Shown here: positions 8,337 to 16,350 of the stretch, one piece after another
How positions within the stretch are numbered: the first letter of the stretch is position 1
Layout: each line of letters begins with the position of its first letter
From: Actinomycetota bacterium
Lineage (GTDB): Bacteria; Actinomycetota; CADDZG01; WHSQ01
Length of the DNA stretch: 35,992 bases
NCBI GenBank assembly: GCA_013695465.1
Contig: JACDAL010000042.1
Coordinates: 1-35,992 of the forward strand
Reading direction: 5' to 3'
Program-made: the position numbers and the translations under genes
Notes under the pieces: generated by a model
Database searches by the model: none
What the model saw: the letters and a program-made list of their open reading frames with translations, nothing else
Told to the model about the DNA's origin: nothing

Positions 8337-9670
8337 CCGGGATCAGGCCCGCGGTCCTGCGCCCGCCGCCACTCGAACCGGCGCGCCTTCTGGGGGCCGA
8401 GCCCGTAGCGGTGCAGAAAAGCGTTCGTGTGCCCATGCATCTCTGCGACCAGATCACGATCGGATAACTGCGCGAAGCGGTAGTCGTACCCGTCTGAGAC
8501 GACATCGATCAGCCCGTATCCGAACGGGTAGGCGCCCGGCGTAGCGACCTCGGTGACAGGAACGCCGTCGAAATCGCGGATCCGGGCGTTGCGGTGGGTG
8601 TGGCCGCAGAACACGCCCCACACGTTCCCCGAGTCGCAGGTGGCGTGCAGCCTTCCGCTGTCGAGGTCCCGCAACCCGAAGATGATCGGTGGAAAGCTCG
8701 TGAAGGGCTGCACTGGATGGTGGAGAAAGACGAATGTCGGTGTGCCGCCCGAAGAAGCGACTTCGGCGAGGAGGTCGTGCTGCGCTGCCGTCAGAGAGCC
8801 TCGCTCGACCGACCCCCCACCGGGTGTGAACTCCCCGGTCACCAGGTTGAAGGAGGAAAACGGCGAGAGAGATCGCTCCGCCGAGTCGAGCAGGCAGAAG
8901 CGCATGTCGTCGTGCTCGATTAGCGCACCCTCCGGACGGCGACCGAAGGTGGCGGCGAAGTGATCCGTGAGCGTTCCCTCTGAACGCGAGTAGACGTCGT
9001 GGTTGCCGACAACGCAGTGCCACGGCATGGCAAGCCGGGAAAGCACTTCCTGAGCGAGCGACAGCTCCGAAGCCTCGCCCCTTTCGGAGAGATCACCGAG
9101 TTGAATGCAGAGCTCGGCCCCCGAAGAGTTGATGTCCTCCACTGCTGCTCTAGCGCTTGCCTCCCCCCAGCGAGAGCCGAGGTGAAGGTCGGAGAGGACC
9201 GCCACGCGCAGCCGAACCCCGCCGGCGGGTTCCTCTGCCGTCGGGAGGGGCTTGAACTCCGGGACGGGGGGGAGCTCACGTGGGAACTCGACCGCGTTCC
9301 TGTCCTCTTCTCCCAGGGCTTGCAACTCCTGTATCCCATCGTCGAGGTAGGGCGCGATGTGGGCCCCCGCCCAGTCGCCCAGGCGCACGATGAAGAGCTC
9401 CGAGAGGGGCTCATCCGCTGCCCCTGCCCCTGCCACCGAGCGCATCCAGTCGGCATGGGACGCGACCAGCTCGGAGTCTGGTTTTCGAACGCGAGAGAGT
9501 AGCGAGGTCTCGACGATGGCGGCTCGGCGGAGAGCTCGGCTGCGCGCCGCCTCGAAGCGAGGCGCCTCGGCCGTCCAGGACCCGCAGACCTCGGCGCGCG
9601 CTGCCTCCACAACCCAGGCGGAGCGCAGGAGGTCTGTCCTGATCTCGTCGGAGAGAACCGGTTCACTCAT
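8333..9670 (-). CDS. Calcineurin-like metallophosphoesterase with extra N-terminal domain
   Basis: 445 aa from ATG 9670. The catalytic core begins at about residue 150 and shows all five metal-ligand motifs in order: SDLHLGSRWG, GDLSERGE, VVGNHDVYS, FVFLHHPVQ and FCGHTHRNARI. It should bind two metals and hydrolyse a phosphoester; the substrate could be a cyclic nucleotide or another phosphodiester. The first 140 residues are mainly helical, with regularly spaced Glu and His (AWVVEAARAEV, RRAAIVETSLL, ASHADWM), which recalls a ferritin-like helical bundle, but that is only an impression. It has no signal peptide, so it probably acts in the cytoplasm. It is divergent from the dCMP deaminase gene across about 150 bp. 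Confidence 0.85.
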   Translation of the reverse strand: MSEPVLSDEIRTDLLRSAWVVEAARAEVCGSWTAEAPRFEAARSRALRRAAIVETSLLSRVRKPDSELVASHADWMRSVAGAGAADEPLSELFIVRLGDWAGAHIAPYLDDGIQELQALGEEDRNAVEFPRELPPVPEFKPLPTAEEPAGGVRLRVAVLSDLHLGSRWGEASARAAVEDINSSGAELCIQLGDLSERGEASELSLAQEVLSRLAMPWHCVVGNHDVYSRSEGTLTDHFAATFGRRPEGALIEHDDMRFCLLDSAERSLSPFSSFNLVTGEFTPGGGSVERGSLTAAQHDLLAEVASSGGTPTFVFLHHPVQPFTSFPPIIFGLRDLDSGRLHATCDSGNVWGVFCGHTHRNARIRDFDGVPVTEVATPGAYPFGYGLIDVVSDGYDYRFAQLSDRDLVAEMHGHTNAFLHRYGLGPQKARRFEWRRAQDRGPDPG

Positions 9671-9771
9671 GAGCGCACAGGATAGGGTCCGTTCCGCTGG
9701 CTAAGATGTCGAGTGCTTTGGCGTCACTTCCCCGCCTAAAACTGATACTGAAATTGATCGCTTGAGTTTGA

Positions 9772-9799
9772 TCACGTGACTCGATCGACTCGATCGAGT
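9772..9799. promoter_or_regulatory. Cluster of palindromes in a divergent promoter region
   Basis: Between the divergent phosphoesterase and dCMP deaminase genes lie TCACGTGA (9772-9779, palindrome), a 9-bp tandem direct repeat GACTCGATC (9778-9786 and 9787-9795) and a 12-bp perfect palindrome ACTCGATCGAGT (9788-9799). Such stacked symmetry is typical of an operator, placed 20 nt before the deaminase start. No regulator is identified. Confidence 0.4.
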
Positions 9800-9818
9800 G
9801 ATCGAAAAGGAGAGCCTT

Positions 9819-10286
9819 GTGTCGCTTGCTCACAGGATCGGGGAGGCCCCACGCACAGACTGGGACCGTTACTTTCTCAACATCGCCCGCGAGACCGCGA
9901 CCCGCTCCAACTGCGTCCGCCGCAAGCACGGAGCCGTGGTGGTGAGACGCCGGCGTATCTGCTCGACCGGATACAACGGCCCGCCGTCGGGGCACGCCCA
10001 CTGCGACAAGGGTGCCTGCCCGCGAGCCTCCTCCGAGGCCGCCAGCGGCTGGGGCCACGACGACTGCATCGCCATTCACGCGGAGGCCAACGCCCTGCTG
10101 TACTCCTCTCCCGAAGAGCGCGACGGGGCCTCCATCTACATCACGGGAGTGCCGTGCTTCGCTTGCGCGAAGCTCATCGCCAACTCGGGAATCGCCGAGG
10201 TGGTGGCCGAGGGGCTGCCCTACGAGGGCTGGGAAAGGGTTCGTACCTTCCTACTCGACTGCGATGTGAGAGTCCGCCTGTTGTAG
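9819..10286 (+). CDS. dCMP deaminase family protein (ComEB-like)
   Basis: 155-aa zinc-dependent cytidine/deoxycytidylate deaminase. It would convert dCMP to dUMP for dTTP synthesis. GTG 9819 is chosen over the track's GTG 9798 because AAGGAGAG ends 6 nt before it. Motifs: SNCVRRKHGAVVV and STGYNGPPSG of the dCMP deaminase subgroup, an inserted Cys/His cluster (HCDKGACPRA, GHDDC), the catalytic HAEANAL with the proton-shuttling glutamate, and PCFACAKLI giving the two zinc-binding cysteines. The inserted cluster likely binds a second structural zinc as in ComEB-type enzymes. It is convergent with the methyltransferase gene, 21 nt apart. Confidence 0.88.
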   Translation: MSLAHRIGEAPRTDWDRYFLNIARETATRSNCVRRKHGAVVVRRRRICSTGYNGPPSGHAHCDKGACPRASSEAASGWGHDDCIAIHAEANALLYSSPEERDGASIYITGVPCFACAKLIANSGIAEVVAEGLPYEGWERVRTFLLDCDVRVRLL

Positions 10287-10307
10287 GCGGCTGCCCCGAC
10301 CGCGCTA

Positions 10308-10949
10308 TCAGGTGCGGCAAGCCTCGAACAGCAGGGCAAGGCGGCTTCTGTCCCGTGCCGTGACCTTCCAGCCTTCGCTTCGCAACTCCGCCAGTACCTG
10401 TCTGTGACTCTTGAAGATAGTCGGCAGGTGTTTACTGAGGGAGAGAGGGAGTAGCGCTCCCACTGGGAACGTGATCATGCAGACGAAGAGTGAGCCTGCG
10501 TGGTCCAGCACCCGGCCCAGCTCGGCCAGCGCGAGCGGAAGCGGCGGCATGACCTGCAGGCCGTTGGTGCACATGATCGCTCCGAAGGAGCGGTCCCGAA
10601 ACGGCAGGTGCTGCACATCTGCTTGCGCCGTCGAGAGCCACTCCGCCCCCCGCCCGTCGGCGCGCGATTTCGCCTCCTCGACCATGCCCGCGGCGATGTC
10701 GGCGCCCACCACGAAGCCTCCCCGGCCCCATCTCAATGTGAAGAAGGCGGTGCCGACGGGCAGGTCGAGGATCGGACGGTGCCCGGCGGCCTGCACCGCG
10801 CCGGTGCCCTGTGCGAGCACCTTGGAGTGGAGACGCCCGGCCAAGAGCCTGAAGCCGAAGCTCACTACCACCCTGTCGTAGAGCCACGACGCGGTTGCCG
10901 AGTAGAAGCGAGCTTCGAAACGCTGGAAGCTCGAGAGCGAGGGGCTCAC
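10308..10949 (-). CDS. Class I SAM-dependent methyltransferase
   Basis: 213 aa from GTG 10949. The GTG overlaps the ligD stop as GTGA, so the two are translationally coupled; the track's longer start (10991) lies inside ligD. The fold is visible as ILDLPVGTAFFTLRW (motif I, where the usual DxGxGxG is degenerate to DLPVGTA), VVGADIAAGMVEEA (motif II acid), ADVQHLPFRDRSFGAIMCTNGLQVM (motifs III-IV) and LAELGRVLDHAGSLFV. It belongs to the UbiE/Methyltransf_11-like group. Its substrate is unknown. Coupling to a DNA ligase could be accidental. Confidence 0.78.
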   Translation of the reverse strand: MSPSLSSFQRFEARFYSATASWLYDRVVVSFGFRLLAGRLHSKVLAQGTGAVQAAGHRPILDLPVGTAFFTLRWGRGGFVVGADIAAGMVEEAKSRADGRGAEWLSTAQADVQHLPFRDRSFGAIMCTNGLQVMPPLPLALAELGRVLDHAGSLFVCMITFPVGALLPLSLSKHLPTIFKSHRQVLAELRSEGWKVTARDRSRLALLFEACRT

Positions 10950-12439
10950 GACCGCTCCTGCGCCCGTGGCGGGAGCTCGGAGTAAAGGCACTGCTCCGGG
11001 GCCTTATCGACCCTGAAGCCCTTGAACGCCGGGGCGCGCAATCTCCCTGAGACGGTGAGCTCTCGGTACTCGACGGTTGCGACCAGGACCGGGTCGACCC
11101 AGTGAGGGGCGCGCAGAGGTTTGCCGAACCCCGATGGGGTGGTGCCGGTGGGATCCTCACCGAAGGGGCGGGCGTCGGATTCGAGGTCGAGCAGAAGCGG
11201 CATGATCTCGGCGATCATTTTCTGGGAGAAGCCGGTTCCGACCGAACCCAGGAAACGGAGCACGCCGGCTTCGTAGGCCCCCACCAGCAGGGCCCCGAAG
11301 GAATCGGCCCTGGTTCCCTCGCCGCGCGACCACCCTCCGATCACGACGTCGGCCTCGTGGGTGACCTTGATCTTGAGCCATTCCTTCGTTCTCTTTCCGG
11401 GCCGGTAGGGAGAACCGAGCCGCTTGGCGACGATGCCTTCCATGTGCCTGGCCTCGACCTCGGCTGCCAACGAACGCCCATCGGTTCGAATGGACGGAGA
11501 CACCTGCACGTGGCGGGACGGTACGACGAGTTTCTCCAGCATCTCCTTGCGCTTCTCGATCGGATGCTCGACGACGGAGCGACCGTCGAGATAGAGCAGG
11601 TCGAAGGCGATGAAAGTCACCGGCAGGGACTTAGTGGCACGTTCGATGTCGTGTTTGTTCTGCAGGTTGATGCGGCTCTGCAACAGCTCGAATGAGGGAA
11701 CCCCCTCTTTCAGGGCCACAATCTCGCCGTCGACTACCGCTTGAAGAGCGACGAGCTGCTGGTGCAGACGGCCGATCTCCGGATAGGTGTCGGTAACGTC
11801 TCGGCCGCGGCGAGACAGCAGCCTGGTCTCATCCGAGCACACTGCGAGCGTCCTGACGCCGTCCCACTTCGGTTCGAAGACGAAGCGATCGTCGTCGAAC
11901 GGTTCCTCGATGAGCGTGGCCAGCATGGGCGACAGAAGCGGAGGTTCCTCGGCGGCCGCCCGCTCGTCACTGCGCAGGAAAGCGAGCCACTGGTTGTCGT
12001 CGGTGTGATGGAGATGGTAGACGCCCTGCAGCCTCTTGCCGTGAAGCCGGAAGCTGAGCTTGCCCTCTTCCTGCTCGAGCACCTCGTAGGTGCCCTCATC
12101 GAAGATTCGGACCTCCCCGGCACCGTAGTTGCCCTTGGGGATCGAGCCCTCGAAGCTGCCGTAGTCGAACGGGTGGTCCTCGACGTGCACGGCGAGGTGG
12201 GGCTTGCCCTTCTTCCTGGGGAGGTTCTTGGGCACCGCCCACGACACCAGGACCGGGACCTCTCCGTTGAGCATCTCGAGCCGCAGGTCGAAGTGCAGCG
12301 TGCGGGCATGATGCTGGTGGATCATGAAGGTGCTCCCCGGAGGAGCGGTGGCGAGGTCGACGTTGCCGGAGACCGCGGGCTCGGGCTCCGGGGTCGCTTC
12401 GAAGCTGCGCTTGTCGGAGTAGTCCCGCGTGTCGCTCAC
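10946..12439 (-). CDS. ligD: ATP-dependent DNA ligase LigD, phosphoesterase + ligase domains
   Basis: 497 aa from GTG 12439. It seals double-strand breaks in bacterial non-homologous end joining. Residues about 35-160 are the 3'-phosphoesterase domain, with HQHHARTLHFDLRLE and HVEDHPFDYG carrying the metal-binding histidines and aspartate. The ligase domain follows: motif I EPKWDGVRTLA with the adenylated lysine, RRGRDVTDTYPE, VVDGEIVAL, EGIVAKRLGSPY and KEWLKIK (motif V), then the OB-fold. The polymerase domain found in one-chain LigD proteins is absent here and is encoded separately upstream at 13802-14800. No close ribosome binding site is seen before the GTG. Confidence 0.92.
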   Translation of the reverse strand: MSDTRDYSDKRSFEATPEPEPAVSGNVDLATAPPGSTFMIHQHHARTLHFDLRLEMLNGEVPVLVSWAVPKNLPRKKGKPHLAVHVEDHPFDYGSFEGSIPKGNYGAGEVRIFDEGTYEVLEQEEGKLSFRLHGKRLQGVYHLHHTDDNQWLAFLRSDERAAAEEPPLLSPMLATLIEEPFDDDRFVFEPKWDGVRTLAVCSDETRLLSRRGRDVTDTYPEIGRLHQQLVALQAVVDGEIVALKEGVPSFELLQSRINLQNKHDIERATKSLPVTFIAFDLLYLDGRSVVEHPIEKRKEMLEKLVVPSRHVQVSPSIRTDGRSLAAEVEARHMEGIVAKRLGSPYRPGKRTKEWLKIKVTHEADVVIGGWSRGEGTRADSFGALLVGAYEAGVLRFLGSVGTGFSQKMIAEIMPLLLDLESDARPFGEDPTGTTPSGFGKPLRAPHWVDPVLVATVEYRELTVSGRLRAPAFKGFRVDKAPEQCLYSELPPRAQERS

Positions 12440-12557
12440 GGAGCCAATCGTAGTGCCCTAGGTCTTGACGCTCCTGCGCAGTCCGGCCGAAGACTCTTTC
12501 CACGAAAGGAGCGCCGAGCGCTGCTGAGGTGGAGATCGACTCACAATCGGGCTGAGC

Positions 12558-12902
12558 TCACCGAGGACGCGACCGGGAGGAGCGCGAATCGTGGAACGAG
12601 GCTGCGCCTGCGACCAGGCCCTCGACCAACGGTTCTCGTCTGAGACCGCGCTGATCTAGGCCGGCCCAACCGTGGCCGGCCCAACCGTGGCCGAGCTCCG
12701 CCGCGAGCCACGAGGGAAGGGAGTGCTCGACGTTGAGGTGGAGGCGGAACCACGACACGTGAGCGTAGGCCGCGACCGCCTTGAGCTCGTCGGCGGACGC
12801 ACGATCCGCCGCCCACCGGGCCCCGAGGTCGTAGCCGATCCCATAGTCCTCGAGCGCGTCGGGATCTATAGGGTGTGGCGCTTGCTCTACGCCGTCCAAC
12901 AC
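12558..12902 (-). CDS. Hypothetical 114-aa protein in the ligD operon
   Basis: Minus-strand frame starting at GTG 12902, preceded by GGCAAGAG. In the track it is the end of a long frame opening at 13700 inside the DUF72 gene, most of which is a shadow. The segment PHPIDPDALEDYGIGYDLG, followed by ARWAADRASADELKAVAAYAH and HVSWFRLHLNVEHSLPSWLA, has the composition of a real folded protein. The C-terminal third is Arg/Ser-rich and weaker. A 15-bp tandem repeat at 12659-12688 encodes the GHGWAGHGWAG stretch. I do not recognise the family. Placement between DUF72 and ligD, same strand, suggests co-transcription. Confidence 0.45.
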   Translation of the reverse strand: MLDGVEQAPHPIDPDALEDYGIGYDLGARWAADRASADELKAVAAYAHVSWFRLHLNVEHSLPSWLAAELGHGWAGHGWAGLDQRGLRREPLVEGLVAGAASFHDSRSSRSRPR

Positions 12903-12985
12903 CTCTTGCCGCCCCCAGACGATTGGAAATAACTTCCTACGCCTGAAGTTTGCATCTTGTTCATCAAATAGTAAAGGTGGAAGCG

Positions 12986-13726
12986 CTAAGCACTTCCGCC
13001 TAGAGTCCGTCCGCTCCGGCGTGGCCCCCCGGCGAGCCAGGCCGCCAGACCTACGCCGCCGTAGGGATCGTCCGAGGGCAAGCCCTCGTGCTTGGTGAAC
13101 GCGTAGGTGTCGCGCATGAAGCCCTCCTCGGTCAGGGCCCGGCGCCAGGCGCTCCGAGCGCGTCTCCCATAGCGCTCGGAGCGGAGCCGGATGTAGGCAA
13201 TGGGTCCTTCGGGCAACGCCTGGGGGAGTGTTCCCGACGTCTCCGCCACGCATACCGCCCCTCCCGCCGACGCGATCCGGGCCGCCACCTCGGGGTCGTT
13301 CCACGATTCGTGGCGAAACTCGAATGCGTAAGGGAGGTCGGCGGGGCGGGTTTCGAGCAGGCGGCCGAGCCCGTCGTCGTCGCGTTGCCGGTGCGGTGGG
13401 AACTGGAACAGAATCGCCCCGAGGCGGGGATTGAGTGGTTGCAGGCTGTTCAAGAAAGTTTCGAGGAACTCGGCGTTGCCGATGACCCTCGCGTGGGTGA
13501 GCCGTCGATGGGCTTTGACGGTGAAGCGAAAGCCGGAGGGTGCCGCCGCGACCCATCTCTGCATGGTGGACTCGGTCTGGAGGCGATAGAAGGTGGCGTT
13601 GACCTCGCACGCGCTCAACGTAGTGGCGTAGTGCTCGAGAAAACGCCTCTGAGGGACGCTCGGCGGATAGAAGCCCGGCTTCCACTCCCGATAAGCCCAC
13701 CCCGAGGTTCCTACATAGAGCGACAC
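12986..13726 (-). CDS. DUF72 (YecE-like) TIM-barrel protein
   Basis: 246 aa from GTG 13726. DUF72 features are clear: YVGTSGWAYREW at the N-terminus, EVNATFYRLQ, FRFTVKAHRRLTH, FQFPPH, YAFEFRHESW and AYIRLRSERY. The family is predicted to form a TIM barrel and its biochemical role is not established. In many genomes DUF72 genes lie next to ligD or DNA repair genes, consistent with this location between the LigD polymerase and ligase genes. The family C-terminal part continues with ARSAWRRALTEEGFMRDTYAFT, in place of a normal YxFFNN-like motif, and then ends in a low-complexity tail. Confidence 0.85.
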   Translation of the reverse strand: MSLYVGTSGWAYREWKPGFYPPSVPQRRFLEHYATTLSACEVNATFYRLQTESTMQRWVAAAPSGFRFTVKAHRRLTHARVIGNAEFLETFLNSLQPLNPRLGAILFQFPPHRQRDDDGLGRLLETRPADLPYAFEFRHESWNDPEVAARIASAGGAVCVAETSGTLPQALPEGPIAYIRLRSERYGRRARSAWRRALTEEGFMRDTYAFTKHEGLPSDDPYGGVGLAAWLAGGPRRSGRTLGGSA

Positions 13727-13786
13727 GGCCTTAAACCTATGCTTGTTCAGCCACAGCCCACTCCAGCGATCTAACTCTGCAAAAAA

Positions 13787-13806
13787 AGCCGCGGCGGGCG
13801 CTCAGC
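13787..13806 (-). terminator. Possible intrinsic terminator after LigD polymerase gene
   Basis: On the minus strand the gene's stop is followed at once by a GC-rich self-complementary stretch (GCCGCGGC) and seven Ts. The stem is short and has little loop, so the call is weak; DUF72 begins about 60 nt later. Confidence 0.3.
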
Positions 13807-14800
13807 GCCTCTTGTTCGCTTGGGGCACTTGTCTTTCCAGCGAGGCGAGGGCGGCCCCCAGGTTCTGCCCCGGCCCCCTTGCCACCGGCAGGAACGGATC
13901 CTCGATCTGGGCCACGCGCTCGAAGATCGTTGCAATGGTGTTGTGCTCCGGGCGGACTTGTGAGAGCTCTCTCCACTCGAACGGGGTCGACACGGTTGCC
14001 CCGGGCTCAGGCCGGACCGAATAGGCGGCAGCGATGTTGGCTCCTTCACGATTCATGTTGACGTCCAGGAACACCTTCCCCGTGCGTTTGGGAATGTCCC
14101 ATTCCATCGTCGTGGTCTGGGGATCCGCTGCATGTACGAGGTCGGCAACCCAACCGATGAAGCGGCGGACCTCAACGAAGTCGTGGCTGCCGTCGAGCGG
14201 AACCATGATCTGCATTCCCGTGGCCCCCGAGGTCTTGGGATAAGCGAGGATCGCAAGATTGTCGAGCACAAGCTTGATGAGTGATGCGACGTGGGTTACC
14301 TGGTCCCATGTCGCCGGCGGGAAGGGATCGAGATCGAAGAAGGCGTAGGAAGGACGATCTTGGCGGGGGCCTCGCGCGTGCAGGGGATGAAACTCTATAC
14401 AACCGAGATTCGCCACCCAGAGCATGTCCGCCACGTCCGAAGCCGATACGAAGCGAATCGTCTTGCCCTCGGTGCCGACCGGGATGGTAGGCACCCATTT
14501 GGGAGTGTGTGAGGGCGCGTTCTTCTCGTAGAAGAAATCGGCTGATATGCCGTTGGGCATGCGCTTGAGCGTCAACGGACGGTCTTCGAGGTGTGGCAAC
14601 ATGATCGGCGAGATGCAGAAGTAGTAGGTGAGCAGGTCTGCTTTGGTGTAACGCTCCAGCGGCCAGTAGACTTTTTCCAAGTTGGAAAGGCGTAGTTGCT
14701 TGCTCCCTGAGCGCGCGTACCAGTGCTCGCCTTGGCGGGTAACCGGCAGCTCGGCGGGGAAAGAAAGTGTCGTCGGGGCATTCATTGGGTAAGACATCAT
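13802..14800 (-). CDS. LigD polymerase domain protein (NHEJ primase-polymerase)
   Basis: 332-aa stand-alone archaeo-eukaryotic primase-type polymerase of the LigD POL family, which fills gaps at broken ends, often with ribonucleotides. Landmarks: RLSNLEKVYWP, DLLTYYFCISPIMLPHLEDRPLTLKR near the N-terminus, YAFFDLDPFPP with the two metal-binding aspartates, TSGATGMQIMVPL with the family's conserved histidine region altered to QIMVP, KVFLDVNMN with the third acidic residue, and YSVRPEPGATVSTPFEW. The start could be ATG 14800, 14797 or 14785. It is the first gene of a minus-strand run ending in ligD, and is divergent from the pfpI gene 45 nt away. Ku is not nearby. Confidence 0.9.
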   Translation of the reverse strand: MMSYPMNAPTTLSFPAELPVTRQGEHWYARSGSKQLRLSNLEKVYWPLERYTKADLLTYYFCISPIMLPHLEDRPLTLKRMPNGISADFFYEKNAPSHTPKWVPTIPVGTEGKTIRFVSASDVADMLWVANLGCIEFHPLHARGPRQDRPSYAFFDLDPFPPATWDQVTHVASLIKLVLDNLAILAYPKTSGATGMQIMVPLDGSHDFVEVRRFIGWVADLVHAADPQTTTMEWDIPKRTGKVFLDVNMNREGANIAAAYSVRPEPGATVSTPFEWRELSQVRPEHNTIATIFERVAQIEDPFLPVARGPGQNLGAALASLERQVPQANKRR

Positions 14801-14845
14801 ACGAAGCAGTTACCGAGAAGCAATACGCAGAGGGGTGTTGTTCTA

Positions 14846-15364
14846 GTGACCAAGGTCGCATTCATCATGGATGATATGTTCGAGGACTCGGAGTTTCGGG
14901 TGCCTTTCGACAGCGTCAAGGAAGCCGGTTACGAGCCGGTCGTCATCGGCCTCGAGGCCGGCAAGAAGCTCGAAGGCAAGAAGGGCAAGGAGACGGTGAC
15001 CACGGATGTATCGATCGATGACGTCGCCGCTTCCGACTTTGCAGGGCTGGTTATTCCAGGGGGCTACTCGCCGGACCTGATCCGGCTCAACCGGAAGATG
15101 GTCGCGCTCACCAAGGCGATATTCGATGCTCGCAAGCCGGTCGCAGCAATCTGCCATGCGGGTTGGATGCTGGCGGAGGCCGATATTGCACGCGGCAGGT
15201 CCCTGACCTCATGGCCGTCGATCAAGACCGACCTGATCAACGCCGGCGCCGAGTGGGTGGACCAGGAAGTCGTTGAAGACGGCAACCTCATCACCTCGAG
15301 AAAGCCGGACGACCTCGACGCCTTCACCAAGACGCTCATGTCCCAATTGGGCCAGGCTGCCTAA
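14846..15364 (+). CDS. DJ-1/PfpI family protein
   Basis: 172 aa. GTG 14846 (VTKVAFIMDDMFEDSEF) is preferred; AGAGGGG lies about 9 nt upstream and the track's earlier start at 14723 is inside the divergent ligD polymerase gene. PfpI features: the acidic residue in MFEDSEF near residue 14, LVIPGGYSPD and the nucleophile elbow AAICHAGWML with the catalytic cysteine. The family includes intracellular stress proteins, glyoxalase/deglycase-like enzymes and proteases; which applies here is unclear. A strong terminator closes the unit, so it is probably monocistronic. Confidence 0.88.
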   Translation: MTKVAFIMDDMFEDSEFRVPFDSVKEAGYEPVVIGLEAGKKLEGKKGKETVTTDVSIDDVAASDFAGLVIPGGYSPDLIRLNRKMVALTKAIFDARKPVAAICHAGWMLAEADIARGRSLTSWPSIKTDLINAGAEWVDQEVVEDGNLITSRKPDDLDAFTKTLMSQLGQAA

Positions 15365-15385
15365 CTGCCAGGCCGGCAACCGTGT

Positions 15386-15413
15386 AAAGAGGGCCACTTA
15401 GGTGGCCCTCTTT
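15386..15413 (+). terminator. Rho-independent terminator after pfpI gene
   Basis: Perfect 12-bp stem AAAGAGGGCCAC / GTGGCCCTCTTT with a TTAG tetraloop, 22 nt past the stop. Because the stem ends are A3 and T3 it could work in both directions. Confidence 0.85.
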
Positions 15414-15537
15414 CGCGTCGAGACGAACTTTCAACGTGAGCCCAGGGTGTGGGCCGGTGGCGAAAACGTCTTCGAGCGCAACTCAACCCCTCCCGATTAG
15501 GTTATGCGGGTCAGCCGCACAAGCCGGGGGTGGGTCG

Positions 15538-16350
15538 ATGGGCATCGCACGCAAGGGAGTTTCTATGGGGATGGCGCTGGCTCTCGCCGCAGGATTTTTC
15601 GCGGGCCAGTCGCTCTCTCGAGGCAAGCGCGCATCGGGGGCGTCGGAGAAGGTCTTGGGCTTCGACAAGGTCGTATACCTGAGTCACGTCAACAAACCCG
15701 GTATGCCCATCTTTCCGGGCGACCCTGAGTTTCAGCTGAAGACTCTATTCACAGTCGAAGACGATGGCTTCCGGCTCAATTTCGCAGGCCTCGGCGAGCA
15801 CTCGGGGACACACTGGGGAGCGCCATGCCATTTCAACGCTTCGGAGCCGTGCGCCGAGGATATGGCTCCGGAGGACTTCTTTCACCCCGCAGTGGTGGTC
15901 GATGCACGTTCTCAGTCTCGGCGCAATGCGGATTACGCGCTCACGGTCGCGGATCTGAAGCGCTTCGAGGACCGACACGGACGCATCCCAGATAACGCCA
16001 TGGCGATCATGTGGACGGGCTGGCAGGAGCGGTGGGACGACCCCAAGTCCTACTTCAACCAGGACTCAGACGGCATTTTGCACTTCCCCGGCATCTCGGT
16101 TGCGGCCACCCGGTGGCTGATCGACAATCGAGACTTGGGTGGCCTCGGCATAGACACCCACGGGGTAGATCCCGGCGCCGATGAGCTCTATCAGACCAAC
16201 ACTTTGCTGCTCAAGAAGCGCCGCATCCACCTCGAAAATCTGGCCGGCTTGCAGCGGATGCCCCCCAACGGGGGCTGGGTCGTGGTCGGCGGGGTCCGCA
16301 ACCAGGGCGGCTCCGGTTCTCCGGCGACGGTGTTTGGGCTGGTTCCCTGA
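15538..16350 (+). CDS. Secreted cyclase-family hydrolase (kynurenine formamidase-like)
   Basis: 270 aa. ATG 15538 has GGGGGTGGG upstream and begins a signal peptide (MGIARKGVSMGMALALAAGF); the track's start at 15436 is rejected. The cyclase/formamidase core follows: VYLSHVNKPGMPIFPGDP, then the metal motif HSGTHWGAPCHF, and later GIDTHGVDPG and LENLAGLQRMPPNGGWV. The canonical signature is HxGTHxDxPxH; here the aspartate position is glycine. The first two histidines and the last are kept, so metal binding is still likely. Substrate could be an amide or cyclic ester outside the membrane. Its stop overlaps the start of the next gene (TGATG). Confidence 0.82.
   Translation: MGIARKGVSMGMALALAAGFFAGQSLSRGKRASGASEKVLGFDKVVYLSHVNKPGMPIFPGDPEFQLKTLFTVEDDGFRLNFAGLGEHSGTHWGAPCHFNASEPCAEDMAPEDFFHPAVVVDARSQSRRNADYALTVADLKRFEDRHGRIPDNAMAIMWTGWQERWDDPKSYFNQDSDGILHFPGISVAATRWLIDNRDLGGLGIDTHGVDPGADELYQTNTLLLKKRRIHLENLAGLQRMPPNGGWVVVGGVRNQGGSGSPATVFGLVP

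Noticed and set aside
12558-13700. 380-aa minus-strand ORF
   Set aside because: Its first two thirds overlap the well-supported DUF72 gene in another frame and have Arg/Pro-rich shadow composition; only the end is kept as a small ORF.
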